The notes below the pieces were generated by a model. That model was not told the origin of the DNA, did no database searches, and saw nothing but the letters and a program-made list of their open reading frames with translations. Source: Pseudomonas benzenivorans (GTDB lineage Bacteria > Pseudomonadota > Gammaproteobacteria > Pseudomonadales > Pseudomonadaceae). Taken from it: a stretch of DNA of 64,000 nucleotides. The stretch lies in contig NZ_FNCT01000002.1 of assembly GCF_900100495.1 (NCBI RefSeq), positions 434,001 through 498,000 of the forward strand, in the 5' to 3' direction. Position numbers and translations under genes: made by a program. Shown piece by piece: positions 1 through 9,129 of the stretch. How positions within the stretch are numbered: position 1 is the stretch's first letter; the number at the start of each line of letters is the position of its first letter.

Positions 1-2
1 CC

Positions 3-80
3 GTGCGCCGCCTCGACCGCGAATTCGAGCACGCCACGCTCGTACCTCAGCCCCGCCGATTGGCGGGGCTTTTTTTTTGA
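3..80 (+). CDS. possible C-terminal tail of an upstream gene (unidentified)
   Basis: A plus-strand frame is open from the window edge to a TGA at 78-80, with strong GC bias at third codon positions. It reads as a charged tail and would end inside the T-tract of the terminator at 49-78. The reverse frame is similarly biased, so coding is uncertain. Too little is present to name a family. Confidence 0.25.
   Translation: MRRLDREFEHATLVPQPRRLAGLFF
49..78 (+). terminator. rho-independent terminator
   Basis: A perfect 9-bp stem AGCCCCGCC / GGCGGGGCT with a GATT loop is followed by nine T residues (70-78). It ends whatever plus-strand unit lies left of the window. Confidence 0.9.
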
Positions 81-286
81 TTTTTCTGCGAATCCACGGG
101 GCACCCCAGCACTGCATGCCGGAGCGCTGCGGATGCCGTGTCGCATTGCGCGACAGCTGATTCGGCGCAAGCTGATGCAGATCAAAAACCGCCGCCGGGC
201 AGCCGCTCATTGTGCAAGGGTCCTGCCTGTGGGCAGCTCCACTAACCGGTTGATGCGCCAGTGCAAGGGCGCAAGGAGACGAGATC

Positions 287-745
287 ATGGCCATTGGCGA
301 ATACTGCTGTCGCGAAATCGTCGCGGCATCCCCCACCGAGTCGGTTGCCGTCGCCGCGCGGCTGATGCGCGACCACCATGTCGGCGACCTGGTGCTGGTC
401 GAGCGCACCGACGACGAGGACTTCGTGCCGGTGGGCATCATCACCGACCGCGACATCGTGCTGGACCTGATCGCCAACGACGAGGGCGATCTGAGCCGCA
501 TGGCCGTCGGCGATTTCCAGCGGCGCGAGCTGATCACGGTAGACGAGCAGGAGGATGTCTTCGCGGTGATCGCCAAGATGCGCCGCGCGGGCGTGCGGCG
601 TCTGCCGGTGGTCGACGAGCGCGGCATCCTGGTCGGCATCATCGCCGCCGACGACCTGGTCGGGGTCTTGGCCGAGGGCCTGCAGGACCTAGCCCGCCTG
701 GCCACCTACCAGGGACTGCGAGAGGCGAGCGAGCGGCCGGACTAG
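287..745 (+). CDS. CBS-domain pair protein
   Basis: 152 aa, almost entirely two CBS repeats (about residues 8-70 and 75-135). Each repeat ends with the typical pattern, GIITDRD in the first and GIIAADDL in the second. Stand-alone CBS pairs bind adenine nucleotides and act as energy or ligand sensors, usually by touching a partner protein; the partner cannot be read from the sequence. The start is supported by AAGGAG at 273-278, 8 nt before the ATG. No signal peptide or membrane segment, so probably cytosolic. The PolX-like gene follows 30 bp later on the same strand and may be cotranscribed. Confidence 0.85.
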   Translation: MAIGEYCCREIVAASPTESVAVAARLMRDHHVGDLVLVERTDDEDFVPVGIITDRDIVLDLIANDEGDLSRMAVGDFQRRELITVDEQEDVFAVIAKMRRAGVRRLPVVDERGILVGIIAADDLVGVLAEGLQDLARLATYQGLREASERPD

Positions 746-775
746 CCCCGGCCGCAGCGGCGCGCAGCCCCGAGC

Positions 776-2581
776 ATGCCCCGTCGTACCCCCGCCCCGC
801 CGCCCGCGGCAGCGTCTGCCGACGCTCGAGCGGAGGCACGCCGGCTGCCTGCGGTGGCGGTCGACAACGAGCGGATCGCACAGGTATTCGAGGAGATCGC
901 CGACCTGCTGGAACTGGAGGACGCCAACCCGTTCCGCATCCGCGCCTACCGCAATGCCGCACGCACCGTACGCGCCCAGGAGGTGCCATTCGCCGGCCTG
1001 CTCGCCGCCGGCGTGGCGCTGCCCAAGCTGCCGGGCATCGGTCACGACCTGTCGGAGAAGATCGTCGAAATCGCCCGCACCGACGATTGCGAATTGCTGC
1101 AACGGTTGCGCCGGGAAGTCCCCGCCGGGCTGGCCGAGTTGCTGCACTTGCCCGGCATCGGCCCGAAACGGGTGCGCCAGCTCTATCACGAGCTGGGTGT
1201 CGCTACGCTGCCGGCGCTGCAACAGGCACTGGCGTGCGGCCAGGTACGCCGCTTGCCCGGTTTCGGTGCGCGCCTGGTGGACGGCCTGCGCCAAGCCATC
1301 GGCGCCAAGGCCGCAAGCGAGCGCCGCTACCTGTTGCCGCAAGCCGCCGCCCAGGCCCGCCCCCTGCTGGACTACCTGCAGGGTCTGGCGCAGGTCGAGG
1401 CCGCGGTGATCGCCGGCAGCTACCGGCGCCGGCGTGACACCGTCGGCGACCTGGACATCCTGCTGCAAGCGGATCAGCAGGACAGCCGGGTGATGGCCAG
1501 CGTGCTGCGCTACCCAGCCGTCGAGCGGGTCATGGCCTCCGGCCCGACCCGCGCCAGCCTGCGCCTGCGCGGCGGCATGCAGGTCGATGTACGGATCGTC
1601 GGCGCCGCCAGTTTTGGCGCGGCGCTGCAGTATTTCACCGGCAGCAAGGCGCACGGCATCGCCCTGCGCCGCCGGGCCCGGGCGCAGGGCTGCAAGCTCA
1701 ACGAATACGGCTTGTACCGCAACGGCGAACAGCTGGCCGGGCGCCGCGAAACGGACATCTACCAGGCGCTGGGCCTGCCCTGGATCCCCCCCGAACTGCG
1801 TGAGGACGCCGGCGAGATCGCCGCCGCCGAGCACGGCCGCCTGCCCAGGCTGATCGAGCTCGGCAATCTGCGCGGCGACCTGCACTGCCATACCCGCGCC
1901 AGCGACGGCAGCAACAGCCTGCGCGAGATGGCCCTGGCCGCCCAGCAACACGGCTGGCAGTACCTGGCCATCACCGACCACTCGCGGCGCCTGAGCATCG
2001 CCCATGGCCTGGACGCCGATCGCCTGCTGCGCCAGCTGGATGAGATCGACCGGCTCAACGACGAACTGCCGAGCCTGACCCTGCTCAAGGGCATCGAGGT
2101 CGACATCCTCGCCGACGGCAGCCTCGACCTGCCGGACGTGCTGCTGGCACGCCTGGATATCGTCGTCGCGGCGGTGCACAGCCACTTCCACCTGTCGGCG
2201 AGCCAGCAGACCACGCGCATCCGCCGCGCCATGGATTCGCGCTACTTCAACATCCTCGCGCACCCGACCGGACGCCTGCTGCAGGAACGCGACGGCTACC
2301 CGGTCGATATCGAGGCGATCATCGGCCATGCCAAGCAGCGCGGCTGTTTCCTCGAGCTGAATGCGCAGCCGCAACGCCTCGACCTCAACGAGCAGTATTG
2401 TCGCCTGGCCAAGGCGCAGGGCGTACTGCTGAGCATCGCCTCCGACGCCCATCGCTGCAGCGACTTCGACCTGCTCGAGTACGGCATCGGTCAGGCGCGC
2501 CGCGGCTGGCTGGAGTCCGCCGACGTGCTCAACACCCGCAGCCTGGCGCAGCTGCTGCGCTTGCTGCGCCAGTCGCGCTGA
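776..2581 (+). CDS. polX: DNA polymerase X family protein with C-terminal PHP domain
   Basis: 601 aa, slightly above the usual bacterial PolX length of about 570-590. Residues about 30-190 form the 8-kDa/fingers part with two helix-hairpin-helix motifs (LPGIGHDL, LPGIGPKR). The palm carries GSYRRRRDTVGDLDILL with metal-binding Asp225 and Asp227, and VDVRIV. From about residue 365 a PHP phosphoesterase domain begins with DLHCH (His370, His372). The family fills short gaps in base-excision repair, and the PHP domain supplies 3'-5' exonuclease or phosphoesterase activity. The ATG at 776 has no clear ribosome site; an in-frame GTG at 854 (codon 27), just before the conserved region, is a possible alternative start. 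Confidence 0.88.
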   Translation: MPRRTPAPPPAAASADARAEARRLPAVAVDNERIAQVFEEIADLLELEDANPFRIRAYRNAARTVRAQEVPFAGLLAAGVALPKLPGIGHDLSEKIVEIARTDDCELLQRLRREVPAGLAELLHLPGIGPKRVRQLYHELGVATLPALQQALACGQVRRLPGFGARLVDGLRQAIGAKAASERRYLLPQAAAQARPLLDYLQGLAQVEAAVIAGSYRRRRDTVGDLDILLQADQQDSRVMASVLRYPAVERVMASGPTRASLRLRGGMQVDVRIVGAASFGAALQYFTGSKAHGIALRRRARAQGCKLNEYGLYRNGEQLAGRRETDIYQALGLPWIPPELREDAGEIAAAEHGRLPRLIELGNLRGDLHCHTRASDGSNSLREMALAAQQHGWQYLAITDHSRRLSIAHGLDADRLLRQLDEIDRLNDELPSLTLLKGIEVDILADGSLDLPDVLLARLDIVVAAVHSHFHLSASQQTTRIRRAMDSRYFNILAHPTGRLLQERDGYPVDIEAIIGHAKQRGCFLELNAQPQRLDLNEQYCRLAKAQGVLLSIASDAHRCSDFDLLEYGIGQARRGWLESADVLNTRSLAQLLRLLRQSR

Positions 2582-2591
2582 ACCGGCCGGC

Positions 2592-2879
2592 CTAGAGCGC
2601 CGCCAGGAACTCCCGCCACGGCGTGGCCAGCAGCGTCTCGGTGGTGGCCCGGCCGTAGGCGCGGATGATCATCGCCGCCTTCTCGACCTGCTTGGGATCG
2701 TCCGCCTCGATGATGTCGATGACATCGAAGCGGCCCATGGTGGCGAAGCTCTGCCCCCAGATCACATCCGGGCATTCGCGCTTGATCCGCTCCGACACAT
2801 CGTCGGCCATCAGTTTGAACTCCTGCGGCGAGGCAAAGCTGCCGGCCGCCGCCTGACTGAGAATGATGTAAGTCGCCAT
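2592..2879 (-). CDS. GYD domain-containing protein
   Basis: 95 aa, a single GYD domain (Dabb-like alpha/beta fold). It opens MATYIILSQ and contains GRFDVIDIIEADD, the motif that names the family. Function unknown; such proteins are small cytosolic ferredoxin-fold dimers. The ATG at 2879 is chosen over an in-frame GTG at 2888 because GGAGG lies 8 nt before it. It is convergent with the PolX-like gene, 10 bp away, and lies downstream of the tandem repeat at 2933-2988. Confidence 0.85.
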   Translation of the reverse strand: MATYIILSQAAAGSFASPQEFKLMADDVSERIKRECPDVIWGQSFATMGRFDVIDIIEADDPKQVEKAAMIIRAYGRATTETLLATPWREFLAAL

Positions 2880-2932
2880 CTCCAGCACCTCCAGGTTGCA
2901 TATCTGCGGCGTGGCGCCGGCCCGCCGCGCGC

Positions 2933-2988
2933 CGCCGGGTCGCCGGGTCGCCGGGTCGCCGGGTCGCCGGGTCGCCGGGTCGCCGGAT
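2933..2988. repeat. 8-bp tandem repeat, about 7 copies
   Basis: Six perfect head-to-tail copies of CGCCGGGT (2933-2980) plus one copy with a single change, CGCCGGAT (2981-2988). It fills the gap between the stop of the DUF3775 gene and the start region of the GYD gene, both on the minus strand. Copy number may vary by slippage. Confidence 0.97.
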
Positions 2989-2991
2989 CGT

Positions 2992-3375
2992 TCAATCGCA
3001 GCTGTAGCCGTGCAGGTCCAGGGCTTCCAGCAGGTGATCGGCCAGGTACGGATGGGCGATCAGGTACTCGGCCGTGCGCTCGTTCCAGTCGTCGGCCGCC
3101 TGTTCGAGCAGCGCCGCCCAGTCTTCCAGCGGTCCGTCGCCGCGCCCCAGCCAGAGCAGGGCGACGATCTGCTGCTGTTGGTCGGGTTCCAGGTCGTCGA
3201 TGATCGATTTGAATTCCTGGAACACCTCGTCGTCCTCGTGATCGGCGAGCACCTGCAACGCCCAGTCGTCGCTCGGGCTGGTGGGTTCCTGGGGGATGGA
3301 GACCGCCTCCTTGGCGTGAAACACGCGAGCCAGGGCGATCAGCCGGCAGACCGTTTCGGAATTAACGTTCAGCAT
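2992..3375 (-). CDS. DUF3775 domain-containing protein
   Basis: 127 aa, acidic and soluble, with no signal peptide. The pattern from MLNVNSETVCRLIALAR through LEPDQQQQIVALLWLGRGD to AEYLIAHPYLADHLLEALD matches the DUF3775 family as I remember it. These are short proteobacterial proteins of unknown role. GGGAG about 10 nt upstream supports the ATG. It lies between rtcB and the GYD gene on the same strand; its stop codon is only 3 bp from the 8-bp repeat array. Confidence 0.75.
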   Translation of the reverse strand: MLNVNSETVCRLIALARVFHAKEAVSIPQEPTSPSDDWALQVLADHEDDEVFQEFKSIIDDLEPDQQQQIVALLWLGRGDGPLEDWAALLEQAADDWNERTAEYLIAHPYLADHLLEALDLHGYSCD

Positions 3376-3469
3376 CGATGCGCACTCCCGCTTGTCGAGA
3401 AAGGTTCACCTAACAGCATCGTCCCGGCCGGCACAATGCGCCAGTGCCGATTCGGCTGCTGGCGCGCCG

Positions 3470-4900
3470 CTAGCCCTTGATGCAGACCAGCGGTTCCAGG
3501 CGCGCGACCCGCCGCGCCAGGCCGGACAGTTCCGCCACCTGCGCCACCGCATCGACGTCCTTGTAGGCGCCCGGCGCCTCTTCCGCGACGCCGCGCCAGG
3601 ACGGGCTGCGGATCAGCACGCCGCGCGCGGCCAGTTCGTCGCGCAGGCGTTCGCCGTTCCACAGGCGCGTCGCCTGGTGCCGGCTCATGGCCCGCCCGGC
3701 GCCATGGCAGGCGCTACCGAAGGCCAGGGTCATGCCGGCCTCGGTGCCGGCCAGCACGTAGGAGGCGGTGCCCATGGTGCCGCCGATCAGCACCGGCTGG
3801 CCGGCCGCGCGGTACGCCGGCGGCAGGCTCGGATGACCCGCACCGAAGGCCCGCGTGGCACCCTTGCGGTGCACGTACAGCTCGCGCGGGCGCCCGTCGA
3901 CGCGGTGCGTCTCGCGCTTGCAGGTGTTGTGCGAGACGTCGAACAGCAGGCTCAGCCTGGCCCGTGGCAACAGCCTGGCGAAGGTCTCGCGGGCCAGGCT
4001 GGTGATGATCTGCCGATTGGCCAGGGCGCAGTTGCAGGCGGCCCGCATCGCGCCCAGGTACTGCTGGCCGAGCGCGGAGGCGATGGGCGCGCAGGCCAGT
4101 TCGCGGTCGGGCAGCGCGATGCCGAAGCCGTTGGCGGCGACCGCCATGCGCCGCAGGAACTCGGTGCCGATCTGGTGGCCGAGGCCGCGCGAGCCGCAGT
4201 GGATGCTGATCTTGATGTCGCCCTGGCGAATGCCGAAGGCCTGCGCCAGGCGCTCATCGTAGATGCGCACGACCCGTTGCACTTCCAGGTAGTGATTACC
4301 GGACCCCAGGGTGCCCATCTCGTCGCGCTGGCGGCGCTTGGCCTCGGGCGACACCTGGGCCGGCTCGGCATCGGCCATGCAGCCCTGCTCCTCGATCAAC
4401 TCCAGGTCCTCCGGGCTGCCGAAGCCTTGCTCCACCGCCCAGCGCGCGCCGCCGCGCAGCATCGCTTCCATCGCCGCGGCACCGAGGCGCAAGGCGCCAT
4501 GGCTGCCGACGCCCGCGGGGATGTCGCGGAACAACGCATCGGCCAGCGCCCGCTGAGCGCCGCGGATGTCGTCCTCCGCCAGGCCGGTGTGCAGCAGGCG
4601 CACGCCGCAGGAGATGTCGAAGCCGACGCCGCCGGCGGAGACCACGCCGCCCGCCTCGGCATCGAACGCCGCCACCCCGCCGATCGGGAAGCCGTAGCCC
4701 CAGTGGGCATCCGGCATGGCATAGGCGGCGTCGACGATGCCGGGCAGCGTGGCGACATTGCAGGTCTGCTGGTAGACCTTGTCGTCCATCGCCTCGAGCA
4801 GCCCGCGGCTGGCGAAAATGACCCCCGGCACCCGCATCGAGCCATGCGCCGGGATGCGCCAGCTGTGCTCGCTCAACGCTTCGAGTTTGCCCAGATCCAT
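3470..4900 (-). CDS. rtcB: RtcB family RNA-splicing ligase
   Basis: 476 aa, the length of the archaeal-type enzyme rather than E. coli RtcB (about 408 aa). RtcB joins 2',3'-cyclic phosphate or 3'-phosphate RNA ends to 5'-OH ends using GTP and Mn2+, for RNA repair or tRNA splicing. Metal-binding motifs are visible in order: DAHWGYGFPIGG, GVGFDISCGVR (Asp95, Cys98), GSGNHYLEVQ, HCGSRGLGHQ, and SHNTCKRE. The guanylylated histidine is His399 in ACHGAGRAMSR. The archease gene lies 20 bp upstream on the same strand, so the two form an operon. No rtcA cyclase or sigma54 activator rtcR is adjacent, unlike in E. coli. Confidence 0.93.
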   Translation of the reverse strand: MDLGKLEALSEHSWRIPAHGSMRVPGVIFASRGLLEAMDDKVYQQTCNVATLPGIVDAAYAMPDAHWGYGFPIGGVAAFDAEAGGVVSAGGVGFDISCGVRLLHTGLAEDDIRGAQRALADALFRDIPAGVGSHGALRLGAAAMEAMLRGGARWAVEQGFGSPEDLELIEEQGCMADAEPAQVSPEAKRRQRDEMGTLGSGNHYLEVQRVVRIYDERLAQAFGIRQGDIKISIHCGSRGLGHQIGTEFLRRMAVAANGFGIALPDRELACAPIASALGQQYLGAMRAACNCALANRQIITSLARETFARLLPRARLSLLFDVSHNTCKRETHRVDGRPRELYVHRKGATRAFGAGHPSLPPAYRAAGQPVLIGGTMGTASYVLAGTEAGMTLAFGSACHGAGRAMSRHQATRLWNGERLRDELAARGVLIRSPSWRGVAEEAPGAYKDVDAVAQVAELSGLARRVARLEPLVCIKG

Positions 4901-4920
4901 CGCTGTCTACCTCCGGGTGT

Positions 4921-5343
4921 TCAGACGTCGACGATGCATTGCGCGCTCCACTCGCCTTGCGCGCTGCGCCGCACCTCGAGTCCGGTCATGGTGGCGCCCT
5001 TGACCTCGACCGCCGGCTGGTGCCGCGCCCGGTCGACGGGCTCGCCGTACGCCGTGGCGCGCAAGCGATCACCCTCGATGGCCACCTGGAAACGGCCGAA
5101 CAGCAGGCCACGCGTGGCCATCGCATAGACCAGCGCGTTGAGCCAGTCGTACAGCAGCAGCTCCGGATCGGCCTCGCGGCACTCGATCGTCACTGCCTCG
5201 CGCTCGACAATCCCGCCCGGCGCGGTGACCAGCGCGGTCAGCGCCAGCGCGGCCTGGGCGAATGCCTCCGCCAGTGACGCCGCGCAACCGCGCACGCCGA
5301 TATCGGCGCCGTGTTCGAGGTGTTGCCAATGCGGCTGCGGCAT
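4921..5343 (-). CDS. archease (RtcB activator)
   Basis: 140 aa. It has the archease signature near the N-terminus (HLEHGADIGVRG), the central LLYDWLNALVYAMATR, and a C-terminal VKGATMTGLEV followed by a terminal Val-Asp-Val. Archease binds metal with conserved Asp residues and speeds guanylylation and multiple turnover of RtcB. It is the first gene of the two-gene archease-rtcB unit. Its position directly before rtcB is strong support for the call. Confidence 0.9.
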   Translation of the reverse strand: MPQPHWQHLEHGADIGVRGCAASLAEAFAQAALALTALVTAPGGIVEREAVTIECREADPELLLYDWLNALVYAMATRGLLFGRFQVAIEGDRLRATAYGEPVDRARHQPAVEVKGATMTGLEVRRSAQGEWSAQCIVDV

Positions 5344-5477
5344 AGGCTGGTGCTCCGCGGCATAGCGCGACAGCGCTTCGATCAGGATGTCACCCGTCGC
5401 CCCATTCGAGCAAAGCCGCGACGTACGGTATCGCTGTGCCTCAGCCGAGCCACGGGATGCCGACCGACAGCGACGCC

Positions 5478-6008
5478 TCAGCCCTTCTGCAGGTTGCGAA
5501 TCAGGAAGCTCAGGGCCTTGGCCAACTCGGCGGCCCCCTCATGATCGCGCACTATGCTCAGCAGCGGGCCGCCGTCGGCCGGGTGGTACAGCACGCAGCT
5601 GATGCCGCGCGGCGGGCACTCGTAGCGGATGAAGGGATCGACGCCGAACAGCACGATGCGCTGGTTGCGCACGGCGAGGTCGGTGCCGCGCGGACTGCGG
5701 GTTTCCTCGCGCAACAGCAGCTCGCCGGGGGCGCCGAGGCGCAGCTGGTAGAGCAGGTCCTGGGGCTGCGCCTGGCCGACCTGATAGCCGGCGCGCAGCG
5801 CGTAGGTATCCAGCAGCGCATTGCCATGGGCGAGCAGTGCACGGCGCTCGTCCCGGGTCAGGTACAGGCGCTTCAGTTCGGCCAGGTAGGCGGCCTGCGC
5901 GTCACCGCTCAAACCGGCGGCCGGCGCGCCGGCGAAAACTGCGCCGCCCAGCAGGCTGCCGGCCAGCAGCAGGGGCGCTATTAGTTTGCTTGTCAGTCGC
6001 AATTGCAT
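5478..6008 (-). CDS. exported protein of unknown function
   Basis: 176 aa. The first 26 residues are a Sec signal peptide (LLLAGSLLGGAVFAGA) with a likely cut after AFAG or AGA, so the mature protein is probably periplasmic. It contains two cysteines seven residues apart (Cys131, Cys138) that could form a disulfide. I do not recognise a domain. An AAGGG motif precedes the ATG. It is divergent from the PAS-GGDEF-EAL gene, with 77 bp between the two starts. Confidence 0.75.
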   Translation of the reverse strand: MQLRLTSKLIAPLLLAGSLLGGAVFAGAPAAGLSGDAQAAYLAELKRLYLTRDERRALLAHGNALLDTYALRAGYQVGQAQPQDLLYQLRLGAPGELLLREETRSPRGTDLAVRNQRIVLFGVDPFIRYECPPRGISCVLYHPADGGPLLSIVRDHEGAAELAKALSFLIRNLQKG

Positions 6009-6085
6009 GATGCACCCTTGCCCGACGCGATAGTGAAGTAGGCCGTAATCTCGACCCGGTCAGCATACTGGAAGCCAGCCGCCCA

Positions 6086-8224
6086 ATGAAAAGCCATCCC
6101 GATGCCGTGAGTCATACCGCGGCCGAGGTTGTGACACAGTTGCCAGTGCCTTCTCGGCTCGGCATGCTGCGTTTCGAGCGACTGAACGAGGCCAGTTGGT
6201 CACTGCTGTTTCTCGACCCCAGCTGCGAGCGCCAATTCGGCCTTGCCGCCAGCGAGCTTTGCGCGTTGCTCGACGCGCCCTACGCCAGCCTGATGGAGCC
6301 GGCAGCACGCTACCGGCTGCATGACGCGATCCAGCTGCAGCTGGCGCAACGACCGCACTACCTGGTGCATTACACCCTGCATACCGCGCACGGCCCGCTC
6401 AACCTGATGGAGCTGGGCGAACCGTTCAAGCAGCATGGCCGCCACCTGCTGCGCGGCTATCTGCTGGTCACCGACGAGCCGGCGCCGCACGGCAGCGTCC
6501 AGCCCGCGGAACTCGAGCCGCCGGCGCAGGGACTGGGCGAGCCCACGACCACCAGCGCGCTGCAGCTGTTCCAGCGCGCCGTCGAGCAGAGCGCCAGCGC
6601 CTTCATCCTGATCGACCGCGACGGCCGGGTGGAGTACGTCAACCCGAGCTTCACCGCCATTACCCTGTACAGCGCCGCCGAGGTGCAGGGGCGCCGCCTG
6701 TCCGAGCTGCCGGCGGTGGAGAACCTCGCCGACCTGCTGCTCGATGCGCGCACCAACCTGTCGCAACACAACAGCTGGCAGGGCGGTTTCAAGTGCCGGC
6801 GCAAGAACCTCGAACCCTACTGGGGCCAGCTGTCGATCTCCAAGGTGCACGCCGACGACGGCAGCCTGACCCACTACATCGGCATCTACGCAGACATCAC
6901 CGAAAGCAAGCAGGCGCAGCAGCGCATCGAGCGCCTGGCGTTCACCGACAACCTCACCGGCCTGGACAACCGCTACTCCTTCATCCGCGCCCTGGAACAC
7001 CGCTTTGCCGCCGCCGCCGACAAGCCGATCAGCCTGCTGCTGGTGGATATCGACAACTTCAAGCGGATCAACGACAGCATGGGCCACCAGACCGGCGACA
7101 AGCTGCTGGTCAGCCTGGCCCGACGCCTGCGCAACAGCCTCAGCCCGCACGGCATCCTCGCGCGTTTCGCCAGCAACGAGTTCGCCATCCTGGTCGATGA
7201 CGCCGACCTGGCGAGCGCCCAGCAACTGGCCCACCAGGTGCTGGACACCCTGGACAAGCCGCTGTTCGTCGACAACCAGTTGATCAGCGTCACCGGCTCG
7301 GTGGGCCTGGCCCGTACGCCCGAGCACGGCCATGACCCGCAGACCCTGATGAAGCACGCCGGCCTGGCGCTGCACAAGGCCAAGGCCAACGGCAAGCACC
7401 AGCTGCAGGTGTTCACCGAGGCGCTGAACGCCGAGGCCGACAACAAGCTGTTCGTCGAGAACAACCTGCGCCGCGCGCTGACGCAGAACGAGCTGGAGGT
7501 CTTCTACCAGCCCAAGCTGTGCCTGAAGAGCGGCCAGCTGGTCGGCCTGGAGGCGCTGCTGCGCTGGCACCACCCGGAAAAAGGCATGATCCGCCCGGAC
7601 CAGTTCATCGGCGTGGCGGAGGAAACCGGGCTGATCATCCCCATCGGCAAGTGGGTGCTGCGCCAGGCCTGCCACATGAGCAAGCAACTGGCCGCGGTCG
7701 GCCTCGGCACCTTGCAGGTGGCGATCAACCTGTCGCCCAAGCAGTTCTCCGACCCCGACCTGGTCGGTTCGATCGCCGCGATCCTGCACGAGGAACAGCT
7801 CAGCCCCACGCTGCTCGAACTGGAGCTGACCGAAAGCCTGCTGCTGGAGGCCACCGACGACACCCGCCACCAGCTCAGCCGCCTGAAGAGCCTGGGCCTG
7901 ACCCTGGCGATGGACGACTTCGGCACCGGCTACTCGTCGCTGAGCTACCTGAAGAAGTTCCCCATCGACGTGATCAAGATCGACCGCAGCTTCATCAAGG
8001 ACATCCCGGAAAACCAGGACGACGTGGAGATCACTTCGGCGGTGATCGCCATGGCCCACAAACTGAAACTCGAGGTGGTCGCAGAGGGCATCGAGACCTC
8101 CGCCCAACTGGGCTTCCTCCGCCGCCAGCACTGCGACATCGGCCAGGGCTACCTGTTCGACCGCCCGATCCCCGGGCGCGAGCTGCTCGACAGCCTGAAA
8201 CGCTATCCCGGCCGGCCGCACTGA
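6086..8224 (+). CDS. dipA: PAS-PAS-degenerate GGDEF-EAL c-di-GMP phosphodiesterase, DipA-like
   Basis: 712 aa. A PAS-like region spans about residues 15-125, a second PAS ([19 protein letters not shown]) about 170-290, GGDEF about 300-460 and EAL about 475-705. The GGDEF active site reads ASNEF (residues 362-366), so cyclase activity is unlikely. The EAL site is intact: EALLRW starting at Glu489, [30 protein letters not shown] and VAEGIE. A c-di-GMP hydrolase is therefore expected. The next gene is msrA, as for P. aeruginosa DipA (PA5017), whose ASNEF motif I recall as the same. That protein is about 899 aa with a GAF domain after the first PAS; here the stretch is missing. No membrane segment seen. 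Confidence 0.9.
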   Translation: MKSHPDAVSHTAAEVVTQLPVPSRLGMLRFERLNEASWSLLFLDPSCERQFGLAASELCALLDAPYASLMEPAARYRLHDAIQLQLAQRPHYLVHYTLHTAHGPLNLMELGEPFKQHGRHLLRGYLLVTDEPAPHGSVQPAELEPPAQGLGEPTTTSALQLFQRAVEQSASAFILIDRDGRVEYVNPSFTAITLYSAAEVQGRRLSELPAVENLADLLLDARTNLSQHNSWQGGFKCRRKNLEPYWGQLSISKVHADDGSLTHYIGIYADITESKQAQQRIERLAFTDNLTGLDNRYSFIRALEHRFAAAADKPISLLLVDIDNFKRINDSMGHQTGDKLLVSLARRLRNSLSPHGILARFASNEFAILVDDADLASAQQLAHQVLDTLDKPLFVDNQLISVTGSVGLARTPEHGHDPQTLMKHAGLALHKAKANGKHQLQVFTEALNAEADNKLFVENNLRRALTQNELEVFYQPKLCLKSGQLVGLEALLRWHHPEKGMIRPDQFIGVAEETGLIIPIGKWVLRQACHMSKQLAAVGLGTLQVAINLSPKQFSDPDLVGSIAAILHEEQLSPTLLELELTESLLLEATDDTRHQLSRLKSLGLTLAMDDFGTGYSSLSYLKKFPIDVIKIDRSFIKDIPENQDDVEITSAVIAMAHKLKLEVVAEGIETSAQLGFLRRQHCDIGQGYLFDRPIPGRELLDSLKRYPGRPH

Positions 8225-8288
8225 TTGGCCTGTAACGCCGCGGCCTGGCTGCGGTCTATTCGCCTACCTACCGATGAGGAATTGGCTC

Positions 8289-8936
8289 ATGGTCCTGCGC
8301 TCGCAAATACTCGCCCACAAACTCGAACTGCCCAGCGCCGAGCAGGCCCTGCCCGGCCGCGACACGCCGCTGCCGGTGCCGAATGCCCACTACGTCAATG
8401 GCCACCCGTTGCAACCGCCGTTCCCGGCCGGTCTGCAGCAGGCGGTATTCGCGCTCGGCTGTTTCTGGGGCGCCGAACGGCGCTTCTGGCAGCAACCGGG
8501 GGTGTGGAGCACCGCGGTCGGCTATGCCGGCGGCCATACGCCGAACCCGACCTACGAGGAAACCTGCTCGGGGCTGACCGGCCACGCCGAAGCGGTGCTG
8601 GTGGTCTTCGACCCGCAGCTGACCAGCTACCAGGCGCTGCTGAAAACCTTCTGGGAAGCGCACAATCCGACCCAGGGCATGCGCCAGGGCAACGACGTCG
8701 GCAGCCAGTACCGTTCGGCGATCTACTGCTACAGCCCCGAACAACTGGCCGCCGCCCGCACCAGCCAGGCGCAGTTCCAGGCCGAGCTGGAGAAGGCCGG
8801 CTTCGGCCCGATCACCACCGAGATTCGCGAGGCACCGCCCTTCTACTATGCCGAGGCCTACCACCAGCAGTACCTGGCGAAGAATCCCGACGGCTACTGC
8901 GGCCTGGGCGGCACCGGGGTGTGCTTGCCGGCGTAG
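8289..8936 (+). CDS. msrA: peptide-methionine (S)-S-oxide reductase
   Basis: 215 aa, the usual length for pseudomonad MsrA. It reduces the S epimer of methionine sulfoxide in proteins. The catalytic GCFWGAE motif has Cys58, and the C-terminal glycine-rich tail carries recycling cysteines ([13 protein letters not shown]). The start at 8289 (MVLRSQIL) is chosen over an in-frame ATG five codons earlier because GAGGAA lies at the right distance. It follows the dipA-like gene by 64 bp. Confidence 0.95.
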   Translation: MVLRSQILAHKLELPSAEQALPGRDTPLPVPNAHYVNGHPLQPPFPAGLQQAVFALGCFWGAERRFWQQPGVWSTAVGYAGGHTPNPTYEETCSGLTGHAEAVLVVFDPQLTSYQALLKTFWEAHNPTQGMRQGNDVGSQYRSAIYCYSPEQLAAARTSQAQFQAELEKAGFGPITTEIREAPPFYYAEAYHQQYLAKNPDGYCGLGGTGVCLPA

Positions 8937-8955
8937 GCCGGCAGCTGCAAGCCTT

Positions 8956-9014
8956 GTAGGGCGGGTGCAACCCGCCACAGCTCAAGGAAGCACGGCGGGT
9001 TGCACCCGCCCTAC
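8956..9014. repeat. intergenic hairpin repeat, GTAGGGCGGGTGCAACCCGCC type
   Basis: A perfect 21-bp inverted repeat: 8956-8976 pairs with 8994-9014, leaving a 17-nt loop. It lies between msrA and rlmJ, which converge, and could act as a bidirectional terminator. Confidence 0.9.
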
Positions 9015-9028
9015 GAACTTTACGCTCC

Positions 9029-9103
9029 GGTGCGCACGGCGCACCCTACGAGAGGCAGCGCCCGCCGGCCGCTCACCGGCCCGTAGGGTGCGCCGTGCGC
9101 ACC
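9029..9103. repeat. intergenic hairpin repeat, GTAGGGTGCGCCGTGCGCACC type
   Basis: A second perfect 21-bp inverted repeat: 9029-9049 pairs with 9083-9103. A degenerate relative lies at 34763-34814 inside the pigment operon. With the previous element it fills nearly the whole 193-bp gap between msrA and rlmJ. Confidence 0.9.
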
Positions 9104-9129
9104 TGATCCTGCAGGTGCTGGCGCAGCCT

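Noticed and set aside
133..1437. Arg/Pro-rich open frame overlapping the CBS and PolX genes
   Set aside because: Out of frame with two clearly conserved proteins and of biased composition, typical of a GC-rich shadow.
689..2452. Long minus-strand open frame opposite the PolX-like gene
   Set aside because: The plus strand carries all PolX and PHP motifs; the reverse frame is rich in Gln, Ala, Val and Gly and looks like a shadow.
2933..2988. Possible CRISPR array at the tandem repeat
   Set aside because: The repeats are 8 bp with no spacers, and no cas gene is near.
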